Assembly (NCBI RefSeq): GCF_034424315.1
Contig: NZ_CP139972.1
Location: forward strand, 3,224,001 to 3,288,000
Direction of reading: 5' to 3'
Origin: Chitinophaga sancti
GTDB lineage: Bacteria > Bacteroidota > Bacteroidia > Chitinophagales > Chitinophagaceae
Length of the DNA: 64,000 nt
This document shows, one piece after another, positions 27,882 to 37,047 of the stretch. The notes beneath the pieces were generated by a model that was not told the origin of the DNA, did not search any database, and worked only from the letters and a program-made list of their open reading frames with translations. A program made the position numbers and the translations under genes. Numbering within the stretch: position 1 is the first letter of the stretch; each line of letters opens with the position of its first letter.

Positions 27882-30260
27882 ATGAGACAATTCTTACTGC
27901 TATGGCTGTTACTCGCCGCAGTCTCGGTAAAGGCACAAACCGTGCTTACCGGTGTAGTTACTGACAAGAAAACCGGCCGCCCGCTCGAAGGCGTTTCTGT
28001 CAGCATTCTTTCTGCCGATAATACCGGTGCTTATTCTAATGTAAATGGCGTTTACCGCATACTGCTCCCTTCACAGGGCACTTTTACCATCAAAGCCACT
28101 TACCTGGGCTTTCAGCCTCTCACTATTGCTGTGCACGCAAATGGTACCCGCACCAATGCTGACCTGCAACTGGAAGAAACCGGTCTCTTCGTACAGCCTG
28201 TGGAAATTACCAGCCTCCGGGTTGGCCAGCATGCACCCTTTACACAATCTACCATCACTGCCGAAGAGATCAAAAAGCAGAACCTGGGGCAAGACCTCCC
28301 GATCCTGCTCAATCAAATGCCTGGCGTAGTCACTAACTCCGATGCTGGCACTGGTATTGGTTATACAGGCCTGCGTGTAAGAGGTACGGACATTACCCGT
28401 ATCAACGTTACGACCAATGGTATTCCTGTTAATGATGCTGAATCACAGGGCACTTACTTCGTAGATATTCCGGACCTCGCTTCCAGCGTGAGCAGTATTC
28501 AACTGCAGCGTGGTGTAGGTACCTCTACCAATGGTGCAGGCGCTTTTGGTGCTTCGCTCAACATCAGTACCAACGACTACAGAGAAAAAGCTTACGGTGA
28601 AATTTACAACAGCTTCGGCTCTTTCAATTCCTGGAAGAACACGGTGAAAGCCGGTACCGGTCTCATTAACGGTCACTTCACTGTAGATGCACGTCTCTCC
28701 AGGGTAACATCCAACGGTTACATTGACCGCGCCAGCTCAAACCTGAAATCTTTTTATACTTCTGCTGCCTATATTTCCAGGAACACTGCTATCCGGCTGA
28801 ATGTCTCCTCTGGTACTGAAAAGACTTACCAGGCCTGGAATGGTGTTCCGCCGGACTCCATGGCTCATCACCGGACTTATAATTCTGCCGGCCAAAAATC
28901 TGATGGCACTTACTACAAGAACGAAACAGACAATTACCAGATGGACAACTACCAGTTGTTCCTCAACCAGGCTATTAGCGATAAACTGAACTTCACCGTT
29001 GCCGCTCACTATACCAAGGGAAAAGGGTATTATGAACAATACAAAGAAGCACAGGCTTACAGCTCTTATGGCCTCACAAATCCTGTCATCAATGGTGCGG
29101 AAGTCAGCAGCACAAATCTCATTCGCCAGCTATGGCTGGATAATAATTTCTATGGCAGCATCTTCTCTGTCAATTACCAGGGGGCTAAATTCTCCTGGAG
29201 TGTAGGTGGGGGCTGGAACCGGTACGAAGGCAATCACAATGGCCAGGTCATCTGGGCACAATACGCCATCAATAAGGATTACAAATACTATGACCTCGAT
29301 GCCATGAAGCGTGATGCAAATATCTACTGGAAAGGTGAATACAAGGTGACCAAAGCACTCCGCATATTTGCCGATCTGCAGTATCGCAATGTGAAGTATA
29401 ATATCGATGGCTTTGAAAAAAATCCTACACTCATTCAGCACAACAAATACAAGTTCTTCAATCCGAAAGCAGGTATCACCTACTCTATCAATGAGCAGCA
29501 GGATGTATATGCTTCCTTCGCTGTTGGTAATAAAGAACCTAACCGCGATGACTTCGAAGCAGCCCGGCAACAGACACCAAAATCGGAATCACTTCGTGAT
29601 GTAGAAGCAGGTTATACCCTGCATAAACACAACCTGGTATTGCAGGCGAATGTTTATTATATGAACTACAAAAATCAACTGGTGCAAACCGGTAAACTGA
29701 ATGAAGTAGGCGCTTATACCCGCACCAATATTCCAAAGAGTTATCGTGCAGGTATTGAGTTGCAGGGCACGCAGCGATTGGGCAAATACTTCAGCATTGG
29801 GCTGAATGCAGCACTTAGTCAGAATAAAGTGAAGAACTTTGTAAGTTATGTTGATAATTACGATACCGGTGGCCAGGATACCATGGTATCTAAAAGCAGT
29901 AACATCGCGTTTTCTCCTGCTTTCGTAGGTGGGTATACACTGACTGCAAAGCCGATCAAAAACCTGGAGATCAGTTTAGTCGGTAAGTATGTAAGCCGCC
30001 AATACCTGGATAATACAGGTGAGAAAGAACGTAGCCTGGATGGGTATTATACCAATGATCTGCGCTTCAATTACATCGTGCCTCAGCATCTCTTTAAAGA
30101 GCTGGGTATACAGTTTATGCTGAATAATATCTGGAACGCTATGTATAGCCCTAATGGTTATACTTATATACACCGGGAAAACGGGCAGTTAATCTCTACA
30201 AACGGGTATTACCCTATGGCAGGAACCAATTTCTTTGCCGGGGTGAATATTGGATTTTAA
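27882..30260 (+). CDS. TonB-dependent outer-membrane receptor, probably for thiamine
   Basis: 792 residues. A signal peptide (residues 1-19) is followed by a carboxypeptidase-regulatory-like beta-sandwich (about 20-100). The plug domain (about 115-230) carries QMPGVVTNSDAG and LRVRGTDITRINVTTNGIPVNDAESQ-type text, and a 22-strand barrel ends in Phe792 (NFFAGVNIGF). It imports a ligand across the outer membrane using TonB energy. A TPP riboswitch upstream makes thiamine or a precursor the probable ligand; a homologous arrangement is known in Bacteroides. No pnuT or thiamine kinase gene is adjacent. It has its own terminator. Confidence 0.9.
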   Translation: MRQFLLLWLLLAAVSVKAQTVLTGVVTDKKTGRPLEGVSVSILSADNTGAYSNVNGVYRILLPSQGTFTIKATYLGFQPLTIAVHANGTRTNADLQLEETGLFVQPVEITSLRVGQHAPFTQSTITAEEIKKQNLGQDLPILLNQMPGVVTNSDAGTGIGYTGLRVRGTDITRINVTTNGIPVNDAESQGTYFVDIPDLASSVSSIQLQRGVGTSTNGAGAFGASLNISTNDYREKAYGEIYNSFGSFNSWKNTVKAGTGLINGHFTVDARLSRVTSNGYIDRASSNLKSFYTSAAYISRNTAIRLNVSSGTEKTYQAWNGVPPDSMAHHRTYNSAGQKSDGTYYKNETDNYQMDNYQLFLNQAISDKLNFTVAAHYTKGKGYYEQYKEAQAYSSYGLTNPVINGAEVSSTNLIRQLWLDNNFYGSIFSVNYQGAKFSWSVGGGWNRYEGNHNGQVIWAQYAINKDYKYYDLDAMKRDANIYWKGEYKVTKALRIFADLQYRNVKYNIDGFEKNPTLIQHNKYKFFNPKAGITYSINEQQDVYASFAVGNKEPNRDDFEAARQQTPKSESLRDVEAGYTLHKHNLVLQANVYYMNYKNQLVQTGKLNEVGAYTRTNIPKSYRAGIELQGTQRLGKYFSIGLNAALSQNKVKNFVSYVDNYDTGGQDTMVSKSSNIAFSPAFVGGYTLTAKPIKNLEISLVGKYVSRQYLDNTGEKERSLDGYYTNDLRFNYIVPQHLFKELGIQFMLNNIWNAMYSPNGYTYIHRENGQLISTNGYYPMAGTNFFAGVNIGF

Positions 30261-30321
30261 TCAAAATAAAGAAGGGTCATTCATTTTGCATTTTCAAATT
30301 GTAAACGAATCAATCCTCTCC

Positions 30322-30362
30322 AAAGAGGCTGTATCATAATCCAGATACGGCCTCTTTTTTTT
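30322..30362 (+). terminator. Intrinsic terminator of the TonB receptor gene
   Basis: 14-bp arms aaagaggctgtatc and gatacggcctcttt (one G-T pair) with an 8-nt loop, then a long T-run. Confidence 0.88.
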
Positions 30363-30472
30363 CGTATCCCTGATGGAGTCGTGTTCCCGTTTAAGCAAAT
30401 CTCAGAGGCTATTTTTATTTATGGGCCAAGCTCTTTTTTTATATCTTCGCCGAAGCCCTAAATTTTAACTAT

Positions 30473-31471
30473 ATGTCAATTAAAAAACTCATTAAGACCA
30501 GATGGACTGTCGAAAGTGACAGGATCACCATCTACCCCTACGGATTGTACTTTATCGTAAGCGTAATTCTGGCTATTCTTGTTATCGGATTTACCATTGT
30601 TGTGTATATTATGGAACCTTACAGTTTTGACCACACAATGACTTATCTCATTCCGTTTTCTATTGTCTTCCTGGCATTGTTCTTTGCGAGCGGGTACACG
30701 CATATTATCTTTGACAATAGCAATTTCACGATGACTAAAAAGTGGATGGGGATTATTCCCGTCGTAACAAAATCTTTTGATCAGCTGCACAGTATCAATG
30801 TAATGCGACAGTCAACAGGGGGTTTTAATTTCAGGATGTATCCGAAAGACAACAAGTTTGGAAAAGGCATTGCGCTTTCCTCCTATTACGCAAAAGATAC
30901 GCACCCTAATTGTGTGGCGTTTACCAATGAGGTGATTCCCCTGATTCATCGCTACCTGGATATGTCCAGCCCACTGAAGGAACAGAAAGAGATCATAACC
31001 GAATATCAGTACTTTACTGAGAGCAATGGGATCTACACCTATAAACAACACAGGATCGGTGCTGTTCTTTTTGTGATTGTCTGCCTGGCATTTGGCATAC
31101 ATGAATGTACACCGTATGCTTATAGCCTGGATAAAAGTGATATGTTTCGGGTCTTTATGATTGCAGTGCCGTTACTGTTTGCCGGCATCTTTTTGAATGC
31201 GATGTTCATGAATATTATATTCGATACTAAAACCCGGATGGTAGAGAAAAAGAGTCCTGCGAGGATAGGGAATTTGAAAATGCCATTTGAATATTTTCAG
31301 AACTTCCATATGATCAGAAAGACAACGAATGGGGCTTATTCAGGTACAGAAGTACATATGATCTTTCATGAGCCGGGGGCGAAGAATACAAAGAGTTTGC
31401 TGATCAGGCATGTGCGGAATACGAAGAAGATTGACAGACTGGTGGATGAAATAAAAAGTATTATGAGATAA
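30473..31471 (+). CDS. Membrane protein made of two repeated halves
   Basis: 332 residues, function not recognised. Four predicted membrane segments come in two pairs (about 22-44 and 54-77; about 200-218 and 228-250). Each pair is followed by a soluble stretch of about 90 residues. The two halves are homologous: HIIFDNSNFTMTKKW with later SFDQLHSINVMRQSTGG in the first, and NIIFDTKTRMVEKK with FEYFQNFHMIRKTTNG in the second. The soluble parts may have a PH-like fold, judged only from spacing. It arose by internal duplication and stands alone between two terminators. Confidence 0.65.
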   Translation: MSIKKLIKTRWTVESDRITIYPYGLYFIVSVILAILVIGFTIVVYIMEPYSFDHTMTYLIPFSIVFLALFFASGYTHIIFDNSNFTMTKKWMGIIPVVTKSFDQLHSINVMRQSTGGFNFRMYPKDNKFGKGIALSSYYAKDTHPNCVAFTNEVIPLIHRYLDMSSPLKEQKEIITEYQYFTESNGIYTYKQHRIGAVLFVIVCLAFGIHECTPYAYSLDKSDMFRVFMIAVPLLFAGIFLNAMFMNIIFDTKTRMVEKKSPARIGNLKMPFEYFQNFHMIRKTTNGAYSGTEVHMIFHEPGAKNTKSLLIRHVRNTKKIDRLVDEIKSIMR

Positions 31472-31505
31472 AAAAAGGGGCGGAATAATATTCCACCCCT
31501 TTTTA
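31471..31505. terminator. Bidirectional intrinsic terminator
   Basis: ggggcggaat and attccacccc arms with one mismatch, flanked by A- and T-runs. It ends both the membrane protein gene and, on the minus strand, argH. Confidence 0.82.
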
Positions 31506-31524
31506 ATAAAATCGGTTAGTAAGT

Positions 31525-32862
31525 CTACTTAGTCAATGCCGCAATCGCCGCATCTACTTTTACAAAGTTAAAACCTTTCAACACATCTTCCATCATTTTC
31601 TTTATTTCTGCCGTACCCGGGTTGCCAATACTTCCCTCATGTGTATGTTGCACAGCTTTCTCAGGTGCAAACGCACCCTTTTCAATATCCAATCCCACCT
31701 GCTTGTAAGCTTCTCTGAAAGGCACTCCTTCCAGCACGAGCTTATTCACCACCTCCACGCTAAACAGATATTGGTACTTCGCATCATCCAGGATATTCTC
31801 TTTGATACGAATATTAGACAGCATCAGTCCTGTCATTTTGATACAATCTTTCAGTACCCCAAATGCAGGAAACAAATTCTCTTTCAGCAATTGCAGATCC
31901 CTGTGATAACCCAGGGGTAAATTGGTGATCATCATCGCAATCTCATTCGGCAATGCCTGTAATTTATTGCAATGAGAACGGATCAGTTCCCATACATCCG
32001 GATTCTTTTTATGAGGCATAATGGAACTACCAGTTGTCAGCTCATCAGGGAAACTGATGAACCCGAAGTTCTGGTTCATAAACAGCGTTGCATCCATTGC
32101 CATCTTAGCCAGGGAAGCGGCTATACCTGCCAGTGCAAAAGATACGATCTTCTCAGTTTTACCACGGCCCATCTGCGCATACACCACATTGTAATTCAGG
32201 TCATCGAAACCTAATAACTGGGTAGTGAGTGTACGATTCAGGGGGAAGGAAGAACCATATCCCGCAGCAGAACCCAGCGGGTTTTTATTCACTACTTTGT
32301 AAGCTCCCTGCAGCATGGTCAGGTCATCGACCAGGCTTTCTGCATATGCACCGAACCAGAGCCCGAATGAAGAAGGCATTGCGATCTGCAGGTGTGTATA
32401 ACCCGGCATCAGGCGGTCCTTGTATTCCTCACTCTTTTGCTGTAATAAATCGAACAGGGTTTTCACTTCCTGTACCAATCCCTGCAACTCAGCACGCAGG
32501 AACAATTTCAGGTCTACTAAAACCTGGTCATTCCTGGAACGTCCGCTATGGATCTTTTTACCCACCTCACCCAAACGGCGGGTCAGCAGCAATTCTACCT
32601 GGGAGTGAATATCTTCTACCCCATCTTCCAGTACAAAATTGCCTTCCTGTATCTCTTTATAAATTTGTTTCAGTTCCTTTTGCAAAACAGCCAGTTCATC
32701 TGCCGTCAACAGGCCAATTGTCTGCAGCATTGTCGTATGCGCCAGTGACCCGAGCACATCGAAAGGCGCGAGAAAAGCATCCATTTCACGGTCTTTACCT
32801 ACCGTGAATTTATCTACTTCAGCGAGGGCTGCTTTGTCTTTTTGCCAGATTTTCATTTCCAA
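31525..32862 (-). CDS. argH: Argininosuccinate lyase
   Basis: 445 residues. It splits argininosuccinate into arginine and fumarate, the last step of the pathway. Family signatures are seen: DGVEDIHSQVE near residue 82, GRSRNDQV near 104, PGYTHLQIAMP near 158, and the catalytic-loop signature TTGSSIMPHKKNPD (about 274-287). The start abuts the argE stop with no gap; MKIWQKD two codons in is an equally good start. Last gene of the eight-gene arginine cluster. Confidence 0.96.
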   Translation of the reverse strand: MEMKIWQKDKAALAEVDKFTVGKDREMDAFLAPFDVLGSLAHTTMLQTIGLLTADELAVLQKELKQIYKEIQEGNFVLEDGVEDIHSQVELLLTRRLGEVGKKIHSGRSRNDQVLVDLKLFLRAELQGLVQEVKTLFDLLQQKSEEYKDRLMPGYTHLQIAMPSSFGLWFGAYAESLVDDLTMLQGAYKVVNKNPLGSAAGYGSSFPLNRTLTTQLLGFDDLNYNVVYAQMGRGKTEKIVSFALAGIAASLAKMAMDATLFMNQNFGFISFPDELTTGSSIMPHKKNPDVWELIRSHCNKLQALPNEIAMMITNLPLGYHRDLQLLKENLFPAFGVLKDCIKMTGLMLSNIRIKENILDDAKYQYLFSVEVVNKLVLEGVPFREAYKQVGLDIEKGAFAPEKAVQHTHEGSIGNPGTAEIKKMMEDVLKGFNFVKVDAAIAALTK

Positions 32863-33933
32863 TTAGTTTTTAATAATCTCTTCCAACAATGATATGTAAC
32901 TGTCTATTCCCTGCCTGATCTCATCCACAAAAATGTATTCATCAGCCGTATGTGACCTGGCAGAATCTCCAGGGCCCATCTTGATAGAGGTAGCCGGGAT
33001 CAATGCCTGGTCAGAGGTGGTAGGTGAACCATAACAAGTTTTCCCTAATCTCACGCCGCCCAGTACAAACGGATGATCCAAAGGAATCCCTGAAGGACGC
33101 ATCCGGATAGAACGTGGCTTTATTTCACATTGTACATTCGCCTGAATGATCTCCAGGATCTCTTCCAGTGTATACTGTTCCGTTACACGCACATCCACGA
33201 CGAACGATACATCAGCAGGCACCACATTATGTGCTTTATTTGATGTGTTGATCACCGTTACGCTCATCTTCACAGGGCCGAGTGTTTCAGATACTTTTGG
33301 ATACTGGTAAGTACGGAACCATTCGATATCGGATAATGCCTTGTAAATGGCATTTTCACCTTCATTTCTGGCCGCATGACCAGCCTTGCCGTACACCGTA
33401 CAATCCAGTACCATCAGCCCTTTTTCGGCAATCGCCAGCTGTGTTTGTGTTGGCTCTCCTACGATCGCAAATTCGATGGCTGGCAACTGATCGAGAATGC
33501 TCTCAATACCGTTGTGACCACTGATCTCCTCTTCGGCAGTTGCCGTGAGGATCACGTTGTATTTCAGATCACGGCGCTCGTAGAAATGCAGGAAAGTAGC
33601 AATCAGGCTTACCAGGCAGCCTCCTGCATCGTTGCTTCCCAATCCATACAGTTTGCCATCCTCAATATCAGGAGAGAATGGGTTACGTGTATATTGCGGA
33701 TTAGGCTTTACGGTATCGTGATGAGAATTGAATACGATCACTGGTTTAGCAGGATCGAAGTATTTATTTTGTGCCCAGATGTTATTCAGATGCCGGTTGA
33801 AAGGTATGTTCCTTGCTGTCAGAAAATCGCCTATCAGCGTAGCAGTATCCTGCTCTTCCCTGCTCAGCGAAGGTGTTGCGATCAATGATTTTAATAGTTC
33901 AACAGCATCAGTGTACAGTTGTTGGTTCCACAT
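32863..33933 (-). CDS. argE: M20 family N-acyl-ornithine/citrulline deacylase
   Basis: 356 residues of the M20 metallopeptidase fold. Metal ligands are in VFNSHHDTVKP (His and Asp near residue 75) and the bridging Asp in GSNDAGGCLVSL. The catalytic base is in TATAEEEISGHNG (Glu-Glu near 135) and the later His near the C-terminus. Because the cluster uses ArgF', the substrate should be N-acylcitrulline rather than acylornithine. The acyl group is probably succinyl (see ArgF'). Located between argB and argH with gaps of 0-3 bases. Confidence 0.88.
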   Translation of the reverse strand: MWNQQLYTDAVELLKSLIATPSLSREEQDTATLIGDFLTARNIPFNRHLNNIWAQNKYFDPAKPVIVFNSHHDTVKPNPQYTRNPFSPDIEDGKLYGLGSNDAGGCLVSLIATFLHFYERRDLKYNVILTATAEEEISGHNGIESILDQLPAIEFAIVGEPTQTQLAIAEKGLMVLDCTVYGKAGHAARNEGENAIYKALSDIEWFRTYQYPKVSETLGPVKMSVTVINTSNKAHNVVPADVSFVVDVRVTEQYTLEEILEIIQANVQCEIKPRSIRMRPSGIPLDHPFVLGGVRLGKTCYGSPTTSDQALIPATSIKMGPGDSARSHTADEYIFVDEIRQGIDSYISLLEEIIKN

Positions 33934-33936
33934 AGG

Positions 33937-34725
33937 TTAGCGTATTAAGGTGCCAGCTACGGTGTCAGAGGTATTGCTCAGCACATCATCTGCATGGCCG
34001 ATCAGCACTTCATTTACTCCACTCTCAATTGCAGCAAATGCGTTGTTCAGTTTAGGAAGAATTCCGTCTGTCAGCACACCGTCTGCCAGTAGCTCATTAT
34101 AGATCTGACGATCGATCAGGTTAATTACAGCATTATCATCCTGTGCGTCGTGAAGTACTCCTTTCTTTTCGAAACAATAGATCAGTCTTACGTTATATAC
34201 TTTCGACATGGCAATAGCCAGTGCAGCAGCAATGGTATCTGCATTGGTGTTCAGGATCTGCCCCTTGCCATCATGGGTAAGGGAAGCAAATACAGGTGTC
34301 AGGTTGGCTTCCAGCAATGCTTTCAGCGGTGTGGACTGTACCTGGTCATTGTTGATGTCTCCTACAAATCCGTAGTCGATCTCTTTTACAGGGCGTTTTA
34401 CAGCGGGAATAATATTCGCGTCAGCACCGGTCATACCAATGGCATTGCAGGCATTCGCCTGCAATTTGGCAACCAGTTGTTTGTTCACCAAACCACCATA
34501 TACCATGGTCACTACGTCAATTGTTTCCGCATCTGTAATACGGCGGCCATCTACATATTTCGATTCGATACCCAGCTTGTCACCTATTTTTGTTGCAATC
34601 TTTCCTCCACCGTGTATCAGTATTTTCTTACCCTGAATTTTTGAGAACTTCTGTAAAAATGTATCCAGTAAAGCAGGGTTGTCGATAACGTTACCGCCGA
34701 CTTTAATGACAAAGAGATCGATCAT
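33937..34725 (-). CDS. argB: N-acylglutamate kinase
   Basis: 262 residues of the amino acid kinase fold. It phosphorylates N-acylglutamate. FVIKVGGNVID (residues 5-15) binds ATP phosphates, IHGGGKIATKIG (about 37-48) binds the acyl-amino acid, and LNTNADTIAAALA lies in the ATP site. In an ArgF' cluster the acyl group could be acetyl or succinyl. It ends 3 bases before the argE start. Confidence 0.93.
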   Translation of the reverse strand: MIDLFVIKVGGNVIDNPALLDTFLQKFSKIQGKKILIHGGGKIATKIGDKLGIESKYVDGRRITDAETIDVVTMVYGGLVNKQLVAKLQANACNAIGMTGADANIIPAVKRPVKEIDYGFVGDINNDQVQSTPLKALLEANLTPVFASLTHDGKGQILNTNADTIAAALAIAMSKVYNVRLIYCFEKKGVLHDAQDDNAVINLIDRQIYNELLADGVLTDGILPKLNNAFAAIESGVNEVLIGHADDVLSNTSDTVAGTLIR

Positions 34726-34771
34726 ATCTTATGTAAAATTGGGAGGCATCCTTTGCGGGGATGCCTTCATA

Positions 34772-35725
34772 TTATTTATTCTTCAAAATCTCACTTAACA
34801 CAGCCTGCGCAGCCCAAACACGGTTGCCGGCTTCTGGTATGACGATCGAATTCGGCCCGTCCAGCACTTCATCCGCAATCACCACATTTCGCCTTACCGG
34901 CAGGCAGTGCATGATCTTCGCATCGTTGGTACCACGCAGCTTTGCATTGTCTACCATCCAGCTGGGATCCGTACAGGTGATCTTACCATAGTCGTTATAG
35001 TTAGACCAGTTCTTTACATATACGAAGTCAGCACCTTCCAGTGCTTTATCCTGGTTGTATTCGATCTGTGCACTGCCACTGAATTTAGGATCCAGTTCAT
35101 AACCGTGAGGATGTGTGATCACAAAATCAACTTCACCCCATCCATTCATCCATTGTGCAAATGAATTTGGTACTGCCTGTGGCAAAGCTTTCACGTGAGG
35201 AGCCCAGGTCATCACTACCTTTGGTCTGCGAGGCTGATTCCAGCGCTCTTTGATCGTGATTACATCGGTAAGGCTCTGCAGCGGGTGCAGGGTAGCACTT
35301 TCCAGGCTGACTACAGGTACACCTGCATATTTGATAAACTGGTTAATATACTTCTCTGTGTAATCGGCCTCCTTGTCTTTCAGACCAGGGAAAGTACGGA
35401 TGGCCATGATGTCAAAGTATTGACCCATTACTGCTGCTGCCTCTTTCACGTGTTCTGAAGTGCTACCATTCATAATCACACCATCATTCATTTCCAGTTG
35501 CCAGCCTTCCTTATCGATGTTGAATACTACCGCTTCCATCCCAAGGTTCTTCGCCGCTACCTGCGTACTTAATCGTGTTCGCAGACTCGGGTTTAAGAAG
35601 ATCATGCCCAGGGTCTTGTTCTCACCCAGTTTCTTATCTTTAAAAGGCTGTTTCTTGTAGTCCAAAGCGATATCCACTAAACGTGGAACACTTGGCACAT
35701 CCTCTACTGAAATAAATTGTTTCAT
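34772..35725 (-). CDS. argF': N-acyl(probably succinyl)ornithine carbamoyltransferase
   Basis: 317 residues. The carbamoyl phosphate loop is NPSLRTRLST (45-54) and the C-terminal signature is HCLPVRRN, which marks the ArgF' subfamily acting on acylated ornithine and making acylcitrulline. In this family the residue before the conserved EH in the second-loop motif (here GSTSEH, residue 90) selects the acyl group: Glu in the Xanthomonas acetyl enzyme, Pro in the Bacteroides fragilis succinyl enzyme. Here it is Ser90. Mutagenesis that I recall indicates small residues at this site favour succinylornithine. Confidence 0.92.
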   Translation of the reverse strand: MKQFISVEDVPSVPRLVDIALDYKKQPFKDKKLGENKTLGMIFLNPSLRTRLSTQVAAKNLGMEAVVFNIDKEGWQLEMNDGVIMNGSTSEHVKEAAAVMGQYFDIMAIRTFPGLKDKEADYTEKYINQFIKYAGVPVVSLESATLHPLQSLTDVITIKERWNQPRRPKVVMTWAPHVKALPQAVPNSFAQWMNGWGEVDFVITHPHGYELDPKFSGSAQIEYNQDKALEGADFVYVKNWSNYNDYGKITCTDPSWMVDNAKLRGTNDAKIMHCLPVRRNVVIADEVLDGPNSIVIPEAGNRVWAAQAVLSEILKNK

Positions 35726-35814
35726 TTTTTCTGTATGGCGCTGTAATGATGATAATTTAAAAAGATCGTTAGCAATTCATTCCAATTTTTAAAGCCGGCC
35801 GCAGGCCATTCTCC

Positions 35815-35857
35815 CCGCAGCAACAGCTGATACCTCCGGCATTAGCTGCTGCTGCGG
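35815..35857. repeat. Hairpin in the argD-argF' intergenic gap
   Basis: Arms ccgcagcaacagct (35815-35828) and agctgctgctgcgg (35844-35857), one G-T pair, with a 15-nt loop. It sits within the 175-base gap inside the operon. On the minus strand no T-run follows, so it may stabilise or process the transcript rather than end it. Confidence 0.65.
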
Positions 35858-35900
35858 TTTGTCTTTTATTGAAATTTAAAATGAATTCCTACCAAATTAG

Positions 35901-37025
35901 TTAATTCAGCTCTTTGCTGAATGCAGTCAAAAACTCGTTAGCATGTTCCATGGTCAATGCCAGTGAAGGCAGCAACCTGATCACATTTGGCTTCGCTTCA
36001 CCTGTAAAGATCTTATGCTTAAATAACAGTTCTTTTCTCACATGGTTCAGTGATTCCGGCAGTTCAATACCGATCATCAACCCCCGACCTCTTACTTCTG
36101 TCACCTGCGGGAACTTTTTCAGCTCGCTGATCAGGTAGTTACCCACCTTCTCTGCATTCGCAATCAGGTTTTCATTTTCCATCGTCTCCAGTACGGCCAG
36201 AGCTGCTGCACAAGCCAGGTGGTTACCACCAAAGGTAGTACCCAGCATACCGTAAGCCGGTTTAATATGCGGCGCGATAATGATGCCACCAATCGGGAAA
36301 CCATTACCCATACCTTTTGCCATGGTATAAATATCTGCATTTACACCCGCATGATCGTGGGAGAAGAATTTACCGCTTCTGCCATAACCACACTGCACGC
36401 TGTCTGCAATAAATACTGCATTATACTGATCGCACAGGCTCCTGATCTTTTGCAGGAAAGAAGCGCTGGCAACTTTAATACCACCTACACCCTGAATACC
36501 CTCGATGATCACAGAAGAGATCTCGTTAGCTTTGAAAGCCGCTTCCAGTGCTGTTTCATCTTCCCATGGCAGGAAGATCACGTTGTCAGTCTGGTTCACA
36601 GGCGCTACAATCTTAGGATTGTCAGTCACCGCTACAGCCAGGGAAGTTCTGCCGTGGAAGCTGTTTTTGAAAGCAATTACTTTCTTTTTACCATTGTAGA
36701 ATGACGCCAGTTTCAGTGCATTCTCATTTGCTTCCGCACCGCTGTTCACGAGGAACAACTGGTAGTCTGGCTTACCACTCAGTTTACCAAGTTTTTCAGC
36801 CAGCTGCTGCTGAATAGGGATCTTCACAGAGTTAGAATAGAATCCAACTTTTTTCAGTTGTTCAGTCAGTCTCTTTACGTAATGAGGATGAGTATGACCG
36901 ATAGAGATCACGGCGTGACCACCATACATGTCAAGATATTGATTGCCCTGGTCATCCCAAACATTGGAACCTAAGGCTTTGTCGATGGTAATATTATTGA
37001 TGGGATATACGTCGAATAAATTCAT
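35901..37025 (-). CDS. argD: N-acylornithine aminotransferase
   Basis: 374 residues, PLP-dependent class III aminotransferase. It converts N-acylglutamate semialdehyde to N-acylornithine. GGHAVISIGHTHPHYV, NSGAEANENALKLAS and ADSVQCGYGRSGKFF are the family blocks. The PLP lysine lies in MAKGMGNGFPIGG and TTFGGNHLACAAALAVL follows. The gene is between argC and argF' in the cluster, 22 bases from argC. Confidence 0.94.
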   Translation of the reverse strand: MNLFDVYPINNITIDKALGSNVWDDQGNQYLDMYGGHAVISIGHTHPHYVKRLTEQLKKVGFYSNSVKIPIQQQLAEKLGKLSGKPDYQLFLVNSGAEANENALKLASFYNGKKKVIAFKNSFHGRTSLAVAVTDNPKIVAPVNQTDNVIFLPWEDETALEAAFKANEISSVIIEGIQGVGGIKVASASFLQKIRSLCDQYNAVFIADSVQCGYGRSGKFFSHDHAGVNADIYTMAKGMGNGFPIGGIIIAPHIKPAYGMLGTTFGGNHLACAAALAVLETMENENLIANAEKVGNYLISELKKFPQVTEVRGRGLMIGIELPESLNHVRKELLFKHKIFTGEAKPNVIRLLPSLALTMEHANEFLTAFSKELN

Positions 37026-37047
37026 TTTTCAGAAGGATCTTGAGATT

